Assembly (NCBI RefSeq): GCF_014647975.1
Contig: NZ_BMQF01000010.1
Span: 1 to 64,000, forward strand
Reading direction: 5' to 3'
From: Streptomyces fumigatiscleroticus
GTDB taxonomy: Bacteria > Actinomycetota > Actinomycetes > Streptomycetales > Streptomycetaceae
Length of the DNA stretch: 64,000 nucleotides
Positions 47,001-57,077 of this stretch are shown here, one piece after another; the first letter of the stretch is position 1, and every line of letters starts with the position of its first letter. A program made the translations under genes and the position numbers. The notes under the pieces were generated by a model. It was not told where the DNA came from. It saw nothing but the letters and a program-made list of their open reading frames with translations, and made no database searches.

Positions 47001-50000
47001 TCTACGACAACACCTCGGCGACCGGGTGGAGTGCAGCCCAGACGCCGACCCTGGGCCTGGCCACCTGGAAGGGCCGCGCCTCCGCCTACCCGGCCACCGC
47101 GATCGACGGTGAACGTCCACCCACCTCCTGGCAGACCGTCAGCAAAACCACGTACGACACGTCGACGACCAAGCTCGGTCGCCCCATGTCCGTGACCGAC
47201 GCGGCGGGCAACACCACGAGCGCCGCCTACACGCCCACCGACGCCGGGCCGCTCACCCGGACGGTGATCACCAACCCCAAGAGCCAGAAGAGCTACACCT
47301 ACCTGGACCCGGCGCGCGGCTCCAAGACCAAGGTCTACGACGTCAACACCAAGCTGACCGAGACGGCGTACGACGGGCTTGGCCGGGTCACCTCGGTTTG
47401 GCTGCCCAACCGCTCCCACTCCTCGGACCAGTCGGCGAACTACACCTACGCCTACTCGGTCACCGCCGACGCCCCTTCCTGGACGTCGACCTCGACGCTG
47501 AAGGCGGACGGCAACACCTACAACACCACCTACAGCATCTACGACGCACTGCTGCGGCCCCTGCAGACCCAGTCCCCGAGCCCGCTCGGAGGCCGGCTGC
47601 TGACCGACACCCGCTACGACAGCCGAGGTCTGGCCTACGAGACGTACGCGCAGATCTTCGACCAGGACAAGACGCCCGGCGGCACCTACACCCGCGCCGA
47701 GTACGGCGAGGCCGCACAGCAGACCGCGACCACCTTCGACGGCGCGGAGCGGGCCACCGGCAACACGCTGTACGTCTACGGCGTCAAGCGCTGGACCACG
47801 TCGACCGCTTACACCGGCGACTCCACGGCGACGACCGCCCTGTCCGGCGGCTCCGCGACCCGGCTGATCACCGACGCCCTGGGCCGCACCGTCGAGCGGC
47901 GCGAGTACGCGGGCACCTCCCCGGCGGACTCCGCCTACGGCGCCGGCACCGGATCCGCGTACACCTCCACGTCCTTCACCTACACCCTGGACGGCAAGGA
48001 GTCGACGATCACCGGACCGGACGGTTCCGTCTGGTCCTACGGCTACGACCTCTACGGCCGCAAGGTCACCTCCACCGACCCCGACAAGGGGAAGACCACC
48101 ACCGGCTACACCAACCTCGACCAGGTCTCCTGGCTCAAGGACGCCGCCGGACGCGTGGTGATCTCCGCCTACGACACCCTCGGCAGGGTCTCCGGCACCT
48201 GGAGCGCCCCGGCCACCGCCGACCTGACCTCCACCACCGAGGAGCAGGTCGCCGCCAACCAGCTGACCGCCTACACCTACGACACCGCCGCCAAGGGGCA
48301 GTTGGACACCGCCGTCCGCTACGTCGGGGGCAGCGGCAGCAAGGGCACGGCCTACACCAAGAAGGTCACCGCCTACGACGCCCTGTACCACCCCACCGGC
48401 ACTCAGATCACCTTGCCGGCCGGTGACGCCCTGGTCACCTCGGGCGCGGTCCCCTCCACCACCCTCGACTTGTCCTCGTACTACAACATCGACGGTACCC
48501 GCCAGTACACCAAGGAGCCCGCCGCCGGCGGTCTGGCAGCTGAACAGATCAACACCGCCTACAACGGCGTCGGCCTGCCCACCACCCTCTCCGGCGCCAG
48601 CGGCTACGTCCTCGGCACCAGTTACTCGGCACTGGGCGAGACCGAACAGCTGACCCTGGGCACCTCCTCCGCCACCGGCACCAAGAAGGCGTACATCACC
48701 AACACCTTCGAGGAGGGCACCGGCCGCCTCAAGCAGTCCGCGGTCACCGACCAGACCCACGGCTACGAGCTCCAGGAGCTCAACTACGCCTACGACGACG
48801 CGGGCAACGTCACGTCCGTCCTCGACCCCACCACACGCGGCGGGACCTCGGCGGCCGACAACCAGTGCTTCGCCTACGACGGCCACCAGCGACTGACCGA
48901 GGCCTGGACCCCCAAGACAGCCGACTGCTCGGCCACCGGCCGCACCACCGCCAACCTCGGCGGGGCGAGCCCCTACTGGACGTCGTACGAGTACCAGGAC
49001 TCCGGTCTGCGGGCCTCCGAGACGACCCACGCCACCGGCGGCGACACCAAGAAGACCTACTGCTACGACAGCACCCGTACGCACGCCCTGGCGGCGGTCA
49101 CCACGGCCGCCTCCTGCACCGGCGTGACACCCACCTACGCCTACGACACGACCGGGAACACCACCACCCGCCCCGACGGGAGTGCCACCCAGTCCCTCGT
49201 CTGGAACGAGGAGGGCGACCTTGGCAAGCTCGTCGAAGGAAGCAGCACCACCGGATACGTCTACGACGCCGACGGCAGCCTCCTCATCCGCCGCAACACT
49301 GCGGGCGAGACGGTTCTCTACCTCGGCGCCACCGAGGTCCACCTCGACACCAGCACCTCCACCGCCAAGTACTGGGCGCAGCGCTACTACACCGCCGGCG
49401 AGTCCACCGTCGCCCTGCGCAGCAACAAGTCGGGCACCGACACCCTGACCTGGCTCGCTGCCGACCGGCACGGCACCTCCACCCTGGCACTCGAGTCGAC
49501 CACGCAGGCCGTCACCAAGCGCTACAGCACCCCCTTCGGCGGGAACCGCTCCGGCGGCACCGGCACATGGGCGGACGACAAGGGCTTCCTCGGCAAGACG
49601 TCGGACACCGACACCGGCCTGACCCACCTGGGCGCCCGCGAGTACGACCCGGTCACCGGCCGCTTCATCAGCGTCGACCCGGTCCTCACCACGGACCAGG
49701 GCCAGTCTCTCAACGGCTACACCTACGCCAACAACAACCCGGTCACCCAGTCCGACCCCACCGGCCTCGAATCCTGCTACCCCCACTACTGCTCGGGCAG
49801 CAACGGCACGTACGGGACGTACAAACCGGAGAACGACCCGGAGTCCGACCAGTACGACGGGTCGAGCCACGACGGTCCGGCGCCGCCTGTGCCGGCCGCC
49901 GCCACCGGTAACAAGACGACCCGGCACGACCAGGCCCGCGACCGGGCCATCAAGGTGATCCAGATGCAGGTCAAGGCGCTGGGCGTGAAGAACTTCAAGA

Positions 50001-50608
50001 TCTTCACCTCGATGCAGGTACCGGGTGCGAGCAAGAAGTGCATGTACCCCGGCAGGAATCCCGGGGCGTCGTGCAGCTACGGAGTGCCGGACATCGTCGG
50101 CTACGACCCGAACCACGACATCTACTACGTCTGGGAGGTCAAGTCGGCGGGAGTGGCGTCCAAGGCCGTTCCCGAGGCCCAGTGGTACGTCAACCGGATG
50201 CGCGCCGACGGGAAGAACTCGGTGCTGGGCTGGACCATCGGCGGCCCGTACAATGTGGTGAACGGCGACAAGGTGATCGGGCCGGAGCCGGGGGCCGTCA
50301 TCTACGGCAGACCCAAGAACAAGAAGTTCCGGCGCGTGCTGAGCTCCAGCCCCACCGCGGTGGCCCAGCAACAGTCCCAGCCCGTGCCACAGCCCACACC
50401 CGGTCCGGGACCGGGCCCCTATCCGGGGACCATCGACCAACCCGGACTCGGTATCGTGCCCCAGGCGACGGACGGTGTGAACCAATGGCCGTTGCTGGTA
50501 CCCATTGTCATCGTGGCAGCGCCGGTGGTCGTCGAGGGCGGTGGTGCGGCGGCGACCGTATCGGTGAGCGCGACCGTCGCCGCCAGTCTCTTCGATCTGG
50601 CGGCGTGA
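44075..50608 (+). CDS. giant secreted Rhs/YD-repeat protein with nuclease-like C-terminal tip
   Basis: 2177 residues. A signal peptide (RRAGIVVTLAVALATGALPA...) leads to a beta-rich N-terminal part, a long array of YD repeats (for example YDGLGRVTSVWLPN) and the Rhs core end LGAREYDPVTGRFISVDPV and NPVTQSDPTGL. Beyond that (~1900-2177) the sequence is unrelated to the core: a variable toxin-like tip. It contains GVPDIVGYD and, 15 residues on, WEVKS, giving PD...E-x-K at D2006, E2021 and K2023, the pattern of PD-(D/E)XK nucleases. A Pro/Gly stretch and a C-terminal hydrophobic segment follow (WPLLVPIVIVAAPVVV). GTG start with AGGGG seven bases before. Immunity-type genes follow. Probably a contact-dependent toxin. 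Confidence 0.88.
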   Translation: MNTGTRMVRWLRGRRAGIVVTLAVALATGALPAVQPAQAASGGLGRPDLPEQRDSDVRAVNGLGAKKARTAVAAARAKNSAQARRATAEQHSAWPKPARATVTVPGSRSGRATTKPGGLPVTVAPGSVGNVAGGDASIRVLDRKDTAAVGVKGVLLTATATEPGRARLTLDYSGFASAYGGGWSGRLGLVRLPACALTTPEKAVCRTRTPLASDNDVDGQTISADVALAPASSATVLALAATSGTSKSGAGDYSATSLSSSSTWEAGGSSGAFTWSYPLSTPPAAVGPQPDLELSYDSGGTDGRTASTNNQSTPVGEGFDLTSGSYVERSYGSCDKDGQSGKSDLCWKYDNASLVLNGKSSELVKDDTTGVWRLKNDDASTVTHSTGADNGDGNGEYWTVTTGEGTKYVFGLNKLTGAGTERTNSVWTAPVYGDDSGEPGYDQGPAFADRAATQAWRWNLDYVEDLNGNAMTYWYTPETNYYGKNGASTATTEYIRGGHLDKILYGQRADALFTGVTSDKVSFTYEERCTASDCSELKDSTADNWPDVPFDAICKKDADCDVRGPFFFTRKRLTQIDTYAWSAVSSAFTAVDTWALTQEFLDGGDIGDTSDQSLVLKSLRHTGKNGTAVTLPPVTFTYQMRENRVDATDDILPLSRPRIESVTSESGSITRVTLSEPECVRGSNIPAKADHNAKSCYPQYWNINGAEEASIDWFHKYRVLAVNTADPTGHNDAVEYQYSYADPAWHYDDNPFTPADERTWSVFRGYGQVTATKGTGTTRSKTVSVYLQGMDGDRLLDADGELDASARRSASVAGVDISGLDVADRTDSEPYAGFLREKISYDGSTPMSVTVHDPWSKKTATQHKSYADTEAYYVREDKAYTHTYLTATAKWRTRTTATTYDAYGMAATVDDAGDTAKSGDETCTRNWYARNDALGIIALPSRTRTVGRPCSVAETALNLPTPAASPGDVLSDTATVYDNTSATGWSAAQTPTLGLATWKGRASAYPATAIDGERPPTSWQTVSKTTYDTSTTKLGRPMSVTDAAGNTTSAAYTPTDAGPLTRTVITNPKSQKSYTYLDPARGSKTKVYDVNTKLTETAYDGLGRVTSVWLPNRSHSSDQSANYTYAYSVTADAPSWTSTSTLKADGNTYNTTYSIYDALLRPLQTQSPSPLGGRLLTDTRYDSRGLAYETYAQIFDQDKTPGGTYTRAEYGEAAQQTATTFDGAERATGNTLYVYGVKRWTTSTAYTGDSTATTALSGGSATRLITDALGRTVERREYAGTSPADSAYGAGTGSAYTSTSFTYTLDGKESTITGPDGSVWSYGYDLYGRKVTSTDPDKGKTTTGYTNLDQVSWLKDAAGRVVISAYDTLGRVSGTWSAPATADLTSTTEEQVAANQLTAYTYDTAAKGQLDTAVRYVGGSGSKGTAYTKKVTAYDALYHPTGTQITLPAGDALVTSGAVPSTTLDLSSYYNIDGTRQYTKEPAAGGLAAEQINTAYNGVGLPTTLSGASGYVLGTSYSALGETEQLTLGTSSATGTKKAYITNTFEEGTGRLKQSAVTDQTHGYELQELNYAYDDAGNVTSVLDPTTRGGTSAADNQCFAYDGHQRLTEAWTPKTADCSATGRTTANLGGASPYWTSYEYQDSGLRASETTHATGGDTKKTYCYDSTRTHALAAVTTAASCTGVTPTYAYDTTGNTTTRPDGSATQSLVWNEEGDLGKLVEGSSTTGYVYDADGSLLIRRNTAGETVLYLGATEVHLDTSTSTAKYWAQRYYTAGESTVALRSNKSGTDTLTWLAADRHGTSTLALESTTQAVTKRYSTPFGGNRSGGTGTWADDKGFLGKTSDTDTGLTHLGAREYDPVTGRFISVDPVLTTDQGQSLNGYTYANNNPVTQSDPTGLESCYPHYCSGSNGTYGTYKPENDPESDQYDGSSHDGPAPPVPAAATGNKTTRHDQARDRAIKVIQMQVKALGVKNFKIFTSMQVPGASKKCMYPGRNPGASCSYGVPDIVGYDPNHDIYYVWEVKSAGVASKAVPEAQWYVNRMRADGKNSVLGWTIGGPYNVVNGDKVIGPEPGAVIYGRPKNKKFRRVLSSSPTAVAQQQSQPVPQPTPGPGPGPYPGTIDQPGLGIVPQATDGVNQWPLLVPIVIVAAPVVVEGGGAAATVSVSATVAASLFDLAA

Positions 50609-50624
50609 GCAGGAAGCGGCGGAC

Positions 50625-51266
50625 ATGAATCCCCTGGACACCCTTGTCAAGCAGCATGTGGCCCCGGTCATGAAGGCGGCCGGCTTCACCAAGAAGGGCA
50701 GGACCTTCCGTCTCGCGGCCGAGAACGGGGACCACCTGTTCCTGCAGTTCGACACCCACGCCGTCGATCCGGGCAGGCACGTCTTCGACGTGACCTTCTC
50801 GGTCGTCCCGCTGCCGTACTGGGAATTCGTCAAGCGGCAGCACGTCGACCCGCCGGCCCCCGATGCCAGTGGCGCCCTCGCCACCTGCCCCGTGATCCCG
50901 CCGGCCGAGGTCGCCCACGAGCCCGACGAGGAGATGCCGTTCAGATCCCGGTGGGCCTTCATGGAGCCGCGGACGCGGGATCTGTGCGGGCGGGAACTCG
51001 CCCGCGTCCTCATGGAGGAGGACCTTCCGCGCATGACGCGTCTGCTCGACCGCAAGACCCTTCTGGAGGAGACCCGCACCAACCCGAACGGCGAACTGGT
51101 CAGGATGTGGGGCGCCGCGCAGAGCGAGATCGTGCTGCGCATCGACGACGACCCGGTCGCGGACGTGGCCGCGCTGGTCGACAAGGCCGAGGCGGACGGG
51201 GCGTTCCCGGGTTTCGTCGCCTGGGCGCGACAGCGACTGCAGCGGCGCACGGCCGGGGAGGCCTGA
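50625..51266 (+). CDS. DUF4304 family protein, probable immunity protein of the Rhs toxin
   Basis: 213 residues beginning MNPLDTLVKQHVAPVMKAAGF, the typical start of DUF4304, a family found beside polymorphic toxins. It then has KGRTFRLAAENGDHLFLQF and a long acidic C-terminal half. There is no signal peptide, so it would neutralise the toxin in the cytosol. It starts 16 bases after the Rhs stop with a GGAAG ribosome site, so it is co-transcribed. A second, truncated copy of its first codons occurs at 53094. The immunity role is inferred from position and family; direct interaction is untested. Confidence 0.75.
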   Translation: MNPLDTLVKQHVAPVMKAAGFTKKGRTFRLAAENGDHLFLQFDTHAVDPGRHVFDVTFSVVPLPYWEFVKRQHVDPPAPDASGALATCPVIPPAEVAHEPDEEMPFRSRWAFMEPRTRDLCGRELARVLMEEDLPRMTRLLDRKTLLEETRTNPNGELVRMWGAAQSEIVLRIDDDPVADVAALVDKAEADGAFPGFVAWARQRLQRRTAGEA

Positions 51267-51268
51267 CC

Positions 51269-51778
51269 GTGGGCTTCTGGGGCTCCTACGTCGCCTGCCG
51301 CAGCGAAACCCCGCTCGACGACCTCCGGGCCGTCATCGAACGGCACGACGGCGTCGACGAACACGAACACCGGCCCGGCGGCTGGCAGATCGGCCGCTAC
51401 CCGGGCCCGGAACTCGCCGACGAGGGCCCGGCGATGCTCGCGGAACTGGCCGAGGAGACGGGGGCACCGGCGCTGACCGGCTTCGTGCTGGACAGCGACA
51501 CGGTCTTCGTCGAGGGGTACTCCAGCACGGGTGGCCACTGGCGGGCCTGCCTCGCGCGAGAGGCCGCCGAAGCCTACTGCGAGGACGACGACGAGGACTT
51601 CGACGCCGAGTTTCCCCTCCCGGAGCCGGCCGCACAAGCCGCGGCCACGTGGGCCCGGGAAGCCGGCCTCACCCCCGACCCGCCGGGCCTCCTCGCGACG
51701 TTTGCGGAGGAGGACAGCGACTTCGCGGAGGAACTGTTCTTCCGGCTGCTGGACCAGCTGGGCATCAGACGCGGCTGA
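51269..51778 (+). CDS. hypothetical acidic protein in the Rhs immunity cluster
   Basis: 169 residues, strongly acidic (EDDDEDFDAEFPLPEP), with no signal peptide or membrane segment. It starts MGFWGSYVACRSETPLDDL, which I do not recognise with confidence. Parts (VDEHEHRPGGWQIGRYPG) look like a family found near Streptomyces toxin genes. The GTG at 51269 begins two bases after the previous stop, so the genes are coupled. A role as a second immunity or orphan immunity protein is inferred from its position. Confidence 0.6.
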   Translation: MGFWGSYVACRSETPLDDLRAVIERHDGVDEHEHRPGGWQIGRYPGPELADEGPAMLAELAEETGAPALTGFVLDSDTVFVEGYSSTGGHWRACLAREAAEAYCEDDDEDFDAEFPLPEPAAQAAATWAREAGLTPDPPGLLATFAEEDSDFAEELFFRLLDQLGIRRG

Positions 51779-51781
51779 GTG

Positions 51782-52242
51782 ATGGTGCCGTCCGCCGATC
51801 AACGCGCGTACCCGGACGGCCCGTTCCGGACGGTGTACGCGCGGCTGGTCGACGAGGGTTTCGTCGACGACCGTGAGACCCGGGGGCTCTCCGAGGGCGA
51901 GCTGGAGGGGATCTCCTGGGATCAGGGGGCGCCGCGGGATCCCGAATACGCCGACTTCCTGCGGTGCATGGGCGCCGGCTCGGGGCGGACGCTCGCCGGG
52001 GAGACTGTCTTCCACCCGGCGGTGCTCGGTATCCGGCAGGTGCAGAGGCGATGTGCGCGGAGTTCGGCATCGACTGCGACCTGAGCCGCGCCCTGCTCGT
52101 CGTCTCCCACCAGGGCTACGTCTACTACTACGTCGACCTGGCCGACGGCGCGGTCCACTGCCTCACTGAGGACTCCGCCGGGCCGGTACGCGTGGCCGAC
52201 TCCTTCAGCGCGTTCCTGTACGACTTCGTGAAGTCGGCCTGA
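51782..52242 (+). pseudogene. frameshifted SUKH/SMI1-KNR4-like gene
   Basis: The first frame reads VPSADQRAYPDGPFRTVYAR and ends in a short abnormal tail; sequence of the same kind continues in another frame from about 52050 as CAEFGIDCDLSRALLVVSHQ and YYYVDLADGAVHCL to a stop at 52242. The break lies around 52040-52060. The C-terminal pattern fits SUKH-type immunity proteins, but the match is tentative. The ATG follows the previous stop by three bases. As written it makes no full-length product. Confidence 0.55.
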
Positions 52243-52250
52243 GGGGCGCG

Positions 52251-53083
52251 ATGGACGTCACCGTCTGGGCGACGCTCGATGAACGGGCCGAGGCGCCGCG
52301 TGGTGATCTCCTCGTCCACTGGTTCCGGACCGCGATGGACTTCTTCTTCCGCGACGGGGTGATGGAGACCGCCGATTCCTACGCGGTCGTCGCGGAGTCC
52401 CGCAGCGGCGGGAGGGACATACTGCTCAAGGACATCCGGAGGAACTGGCCCACGCTCGCCGCCGAACTGCGCCCGCACACGCCCGCACCTCTTACGCCCG
52501 CGCCGGATTCCACCAGTCCGCGGCCGACGAGGAGAAGTGGGTCGACGACTCCGGCTCGCGTCGACGGCCGGCACGAGGGCAGGGGCGGCAGCCACACCGG
52601 AGTGTCCGTGGCGCTCGCGCGGCCGGCGACCATATCGGCGACCCGGTCCTCTGCGCACGCCTGCTCGACTTCCTGGCCGCCGCCCTCTACAGCGCCAATC
52701 CCGTGTTCGCGCGCGTCGACCACCTGAACCTCCACGACACCCCCGAGCCGGAGGCGGCTCTCCGACTAACCCACCGCAAGTACCTCGCCGAGTCCCGCAC
52801 CCACCTCCGCGGCTACTCCTGGATCACCGGCGTCCCTTCCGAACTCGCCGTACGGCTCGGCGGCGCCCCGCGCCTCACCGCGAACGGTGCCTTCCACGCC
52901 GTACGGGAACTGCGCGGCGGTGGTCTGCTGCTTCAGTCGACCGAGACGCTCGCCGGGTACGACGACCGGGCGATGCGCGGGGTCTTCCACGCCCTCGCAT
53001 CGGTGCTGCCGCCGGGTATCCCGCATGACGACCCCACGCGGGAGAACCTCCGCGTGGTGTTCGAGGACGCGAGTGGCGTCTGA
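52251..53083 (+). pseudogene. degenerate hypothetical gene of the immunity cluster
   Basis: The frame from ATG 52251 gives MDVTVWATLDERAEAPRGD and runs well for ~75 residues. Conserved-looking sequence then switches frame (ARAGFHQSAADEEKW near 52500-52560; RLLDFLAAALYSANP near 52650; then FARVDHLNLHDTPEPE to the stop at 53083). At least two frameshifts are needed. I do not recognise the family. The flanking SUKH-like and DUF4304 sequences suggest a former immunity gene. Confidence 0.5.
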
Positions 53084-53093
53084 GGAGGGTCCG

Positions 53094-53171
53094 GTGAACC
53101 TTCTGGACACACTCATCCGGGAGCACGTGGTCCCGGTCATGAAGGCCGCCGGCTTCGCGAAGAAGCGCGGC
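53094..53171 (+). pseudogene. second DUF4304 copy, truncated by an IS110 remnant
   Basis: From GTG 53094 the reading is VNLLDTLIREHVVPVMKAAG, then FAKKRG, nearly the same as the start of the gene at 50625 (NPLDTLVKQHVAPVMKAAGF). After about 26 codons the sequence changes to IS110 transposase on the other strand. The remaining ~185 codons are missing, so this is a remnant of a second toxin-immunity gene. Confidence 0.75.
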
Positions 53172-53650
53172 CTTCAGCCACTTCGGACCGGGTCGGCTGC
53201 GTCCGCCCCTGCGCTTGCCGCCCGAAGCATGATTGCCCGGACACACCGCCGCCCAGGAGGCGAGATGAGCCGAGGACGGGAACGCCGACATGTCCAGACC
53301 GATCTCTGCAATCAGCACCTGGGCGACCTTCGCCCCGAACCCCGGGGATGGTTTGGATCAGCTCCAGAACCTCCTGGTGCGGGGCAAGCCGAATCGCGCT
53401 CTCCGCATCGTAGGCGTCGAGCCGCTGCTCCAGCCCGTCGATATGCGCTGGCAGACCGCGCACGATGACACCGTGGTGCTCGGTGCTCGAGAGCCTTCTC
53501 CAGGGCCTCCCGCTTCGAGCGGAGGCGTGCCTTGGCCAGCGCGGCCAGCTCCACCGGCGAGGTCACCCCGTCCAGCAGCGCCTCGAGCACGGCCCGCGCC
53601 GTCCCCGACCACACCTGCGAGGCCACCGAGGTCACAGATGCCCGTGATCT
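53162..53650 (-). pseudogene. IS110-family transposase remnant
   Basis: On the minus strand, three consecutive frames carry pieces of the central and Transposase_20 parts: LLDGVTSPVELAALAKARLR, then RGLPAHIDGLEQRLDAYD, then EIGLDMSAFPSSAHLASWAA and NHASGGKRRGGRSRPGPKWL. At least two frameshifts separate them. The N-terminal DEDD nuclease region and the end of the gene are missing, so it is inactive. It interrupts the DUF4304 copy. IS110 leaves no clear terminal inverted repeats, and none is seen. Confidence 0.75.
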
Positions 53651-53843
53651 GTGGAGGTACGACAACGCATGTGAGCAGGTGCCGAGGTGCAGCATGCATG
53701 CCCGGGGGTGGCCAGCCGGTGGCCGGACGCCTTTGGACGGTGCAGTATCGGGTGGCACGGGTCAACCTGTTGCATGTGCTCTGATCAGGCACAACGTCAC
53801 TACGCGGCACGGCGGAACACCAGGCAACACGATCCCTGACGGT

Positions 53844-53888
53844 CTCGTAATGCGTAGGTCTCGGGTTCGAATCCCGAAGGCGGCTCCA
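53844..53888 (+). pseudogene. tRNA-Thr(CGT) 3' fragment, right copy
   Basis: 45 bases from the anticodon loop (CTCGTAA) to CCA. Upstream of it (53820-53843) no D arm or 5' acceptor strand (GCCGCC) is found, so no functional tRNA exists here. It matches the left fragment apart from one base. Confidence 0.8.
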
Positions 53889-53893
53889 TAGTG

Positions 53894-53923
53894 AACCCCA
53901 GGTCAAGCTTTTGACCTGGGGTT
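53894..53923 (+). terminator. terminator of the right tRNA fragment
   Basis: Thirteen perfect base pairs (53894-53906 with 53911-53923) with a GCTT loop, followed by TTCTTATTTC. It is a typical rho-independent terminator of a tRNA gene. Confidence 0.85.
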
Positions 53924-54220
53924 TCTTATTTCGGGTGACCTTGGAATCCGGGCTAATCGGGCACCCTGTGTTCTGTGCATCGCAATGCGTGGTTCTGGGA
54001 TCGACTGGAAGTGGGTGCTTGGGCTCACAGGGCTGTGGCCTGGGCTTTTGTTCTGCGTTGTCGGTCAACTCGGGTCTGTCGGCTTCGGTGTGGTGGCCAT
54101 GTGGTGGCCAAGCGGGCAGCAATTGTGTGAGTGGGTCTCGATCTGCTGTGCAGTCACAGGTGTGGCCGGGGTGGCAGGGTTGTGTTATCCGGACAAGGTC
54201 ATGATCAACGCGCTCCATCT

Positions 54221-54271
54221 AGGGACTTTTCAGGGACTTTCACGCCTGTCAGATGGACTTCCCGGGGACTT
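54221..54271. repeat. GGGACTT motifs near the right junction
   Basis: AGGGACTTTT (54221), CAGGGACTTT (54231) and GGGGACTTT (54264) recur within 51 bases, matching the pair at 42713-42731. A recombinase-arm role is inferred only. Confidence 0.4.
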
Positions 54272-54340
54272 TCCGCCAGGTAAGCGGGGAAGGCCCTGAC
54301 AGCGCTGAAAGGTGCGAACGCGCTGGTCAGGGTCCTCCGC

Positions 54341-55708
<1,368 letters not shown>

Positions 55709-55797
55709 GGGGACTCCTCAATGCGGGGTGGTGCGAGAAGGGGTGGGGCGCCGTGCTCCCTTGTGAGTCGTCACGGCGCCCCGGAGGAACAGCGGAA

Positions 55798-57063
55798 CTA
55801 CTTGCCCAGCTCGGGGTAGAGCGGGTGCTTGCCGGCCAGGGCGGTCACCCGGGCCTTCAGCGCCTCCACGTCGGCGGCCGGCTTCAGCGCCTCGGCGATC
55901 ACGTCCGCGACCTCGGTGAAGTCCTCGGCCGTGAAGCCGCGGGTGGCCAGGGCGGGCGTGCCGATGCGCAGGCCGGAGGTGACCATGGGCGGGCGCGGGT
56001 CGTTCGGGACGGCGTTGCGGTTGACCGTGATGCCGACCTCGTGGAGGCGGTCCTCGGCCTGCCGGCCGTCCAGCTCGCTGTCGCGCAGGTCGACCAGGAC
56101 CAGGTGGACGTCGGTGCCGCCGGACAGGACGTTGATCCCGGCCTCGCGGGCGTCCGGCGCGGTGAGCCGCTCGGCGAGGATGCGGGCGCCCTGAACCGTA
56201 CGGCGCTGGCGCTCCTTGAACTCCTCGGAGGCCGCGACCTTGAAGGAGACCGCCTTGGCCGCGATCACGTGCTCCAGGGGGCCGCCCTGGAAGCCCGGGA
56301 AGACGGAGGAGTTCAGCTTCTTGGCGAAGTCCTGCTTCGCCAGGATGATGCCGCCGCGCGGGCCGCCCAGCGTCTTGTGCGTGGTGGAGGTGACGACATC
56401 GGCGTACTCGACCGGGTTCGGGTGCAGGCCCGCCGCGACCAGACCGGCGAAGTGCGCCATGTCCACCCACAGGTACGCCCCGGCCTCGTCGGCGATCCGG
56501 CGGAACTCCGCGAAGTCCAGCTGCCGCGGGTAGGCCGACCAGCCCGCGATGATCACCTTGGGGCGGTGCTCCTTGGCCAGCCGCTCGACCTCGGCCATGT
56601 CGACCAGGCCGGTCCCGGCGTCCACGTGGTAGGCGACCACGTCGAACTGCTTGCCGGAGAAGTTCAGCCGCATCCCGTGGGTCAGGTGGCCGCCGTGCGC
56701 CAGGTCCAGGCCGAGGATCGTGTCCCCGGGCTGGGCCAGCGCGAAGAGCGCGGCCTGGTTGGCGGAGGCGCCGGAGTGCGGCTGCACGTTGGCGTACTCG
56801 GCGCCGAACAGCTCCTTGACCCGGTCGATGGCGATCTGCTCGGTGACGTCGACGTGCTCGCAGCCGCCGTAGTAGCGGCGGCCCGGGTAGCCCTCGGCGT
56901 ACTTGTTGGTCAGCACCGAGCCCTGGGCCTCCATGACCGCCAGCGGAGCGAAGTTCTCCGAGGCGATCATCTCCAGGGTGGACTGCTGGCGGCGCAGCTC
57001 GGCGCCGACCGCGGCGGCGACCTCCGGGTCGAGCTCGTGCAGGGGGGTGTTCAGGACGGACAT
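55798..57063 (-). CDS. glyA: serine hydroxymethyltransferase
   Basis: 421 residues, the usual length. It is a PLP enzyme interconverting glycine and serine with 5,10-methylene-tetrahydrofolate. Motifs are [36 protein letters not shown] and [15 protein letters not shown], the last containing the PLP lysine. The stop of gcvH lies 14 bases upstream, so the two are co-transcribed. Together with GcvT and GcvH it turns two glycines into one serine plus CO2 and ammonia, which SdaA then degrades. Cytosolic. ATG start with purine-rich site. Confidence 0.97.
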   Translation of the reverse strand: MSVLNTPLHELDPEVAAAVGAELRRQQSTLEMIASENFAPLAVMEAQGSVLTNKYAEGYPGRRYYGGCEHVDVTEQIAIDRVKELFGAEYANVQPHSGASANQAALFALAQPGDTILGLDLAHGGHLTHGMRLNFSGKQFDVVAYHVDAGTGLVDMAEVERLAKEHRPKVIIAGWSAYPRQLDFAEFRRIADEAGAYLWVDMAHFAGLVAAGLHPNPVEYADVVTSTTHKTLGGPRGGIILAKQDFAKKLNSSVFPGFQGGPLEHVIAAKAVSFKVAASEEFKERQRRTVQGARILAERLTAPDAREAGINVLSGGTDVHLVLVDLRDSELDGRQAEDRLHEVGITVNRNAVPNDPRPPMVTSGLRIGTPALATRGFTAEDFTEVADVIAEALKPAADVEALKARVTALAGKHPLYPELGK

Positions 57064-57077
57064 CGGGGGACGACTCC

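Larger units (their letters stand above)
53651..54339. other. gene-free tail of the island up to sdaA
   Basis: About 690 bases between the IS110 remnant and sdaA. It contains the right tRNA fragment (53844-53888), its terminator (53894-53923), the flank shared with the left side (to about 54185), and GGGACTT motifs (54221-54271). It is noticeably lower in GC than the surrounding genes. No gene is seen. Confidence 0.7.

Noticed and set aside
43985-52015. A very long open frame on the minus strand, opposite the Rhs gene
   Set aside because: High GC makes antisense frames stay open. The Rhs frame has family motifs; the antisense frame has none and is Gly/Val/Arg-rich.
42640-54339. Integrase or conjugation genes of the island
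   Set aside because: Looked for tyrosine and serine recombinase and FtsK/TraB motifs in all frames described here; none was found, so no integrative element is called as complete.
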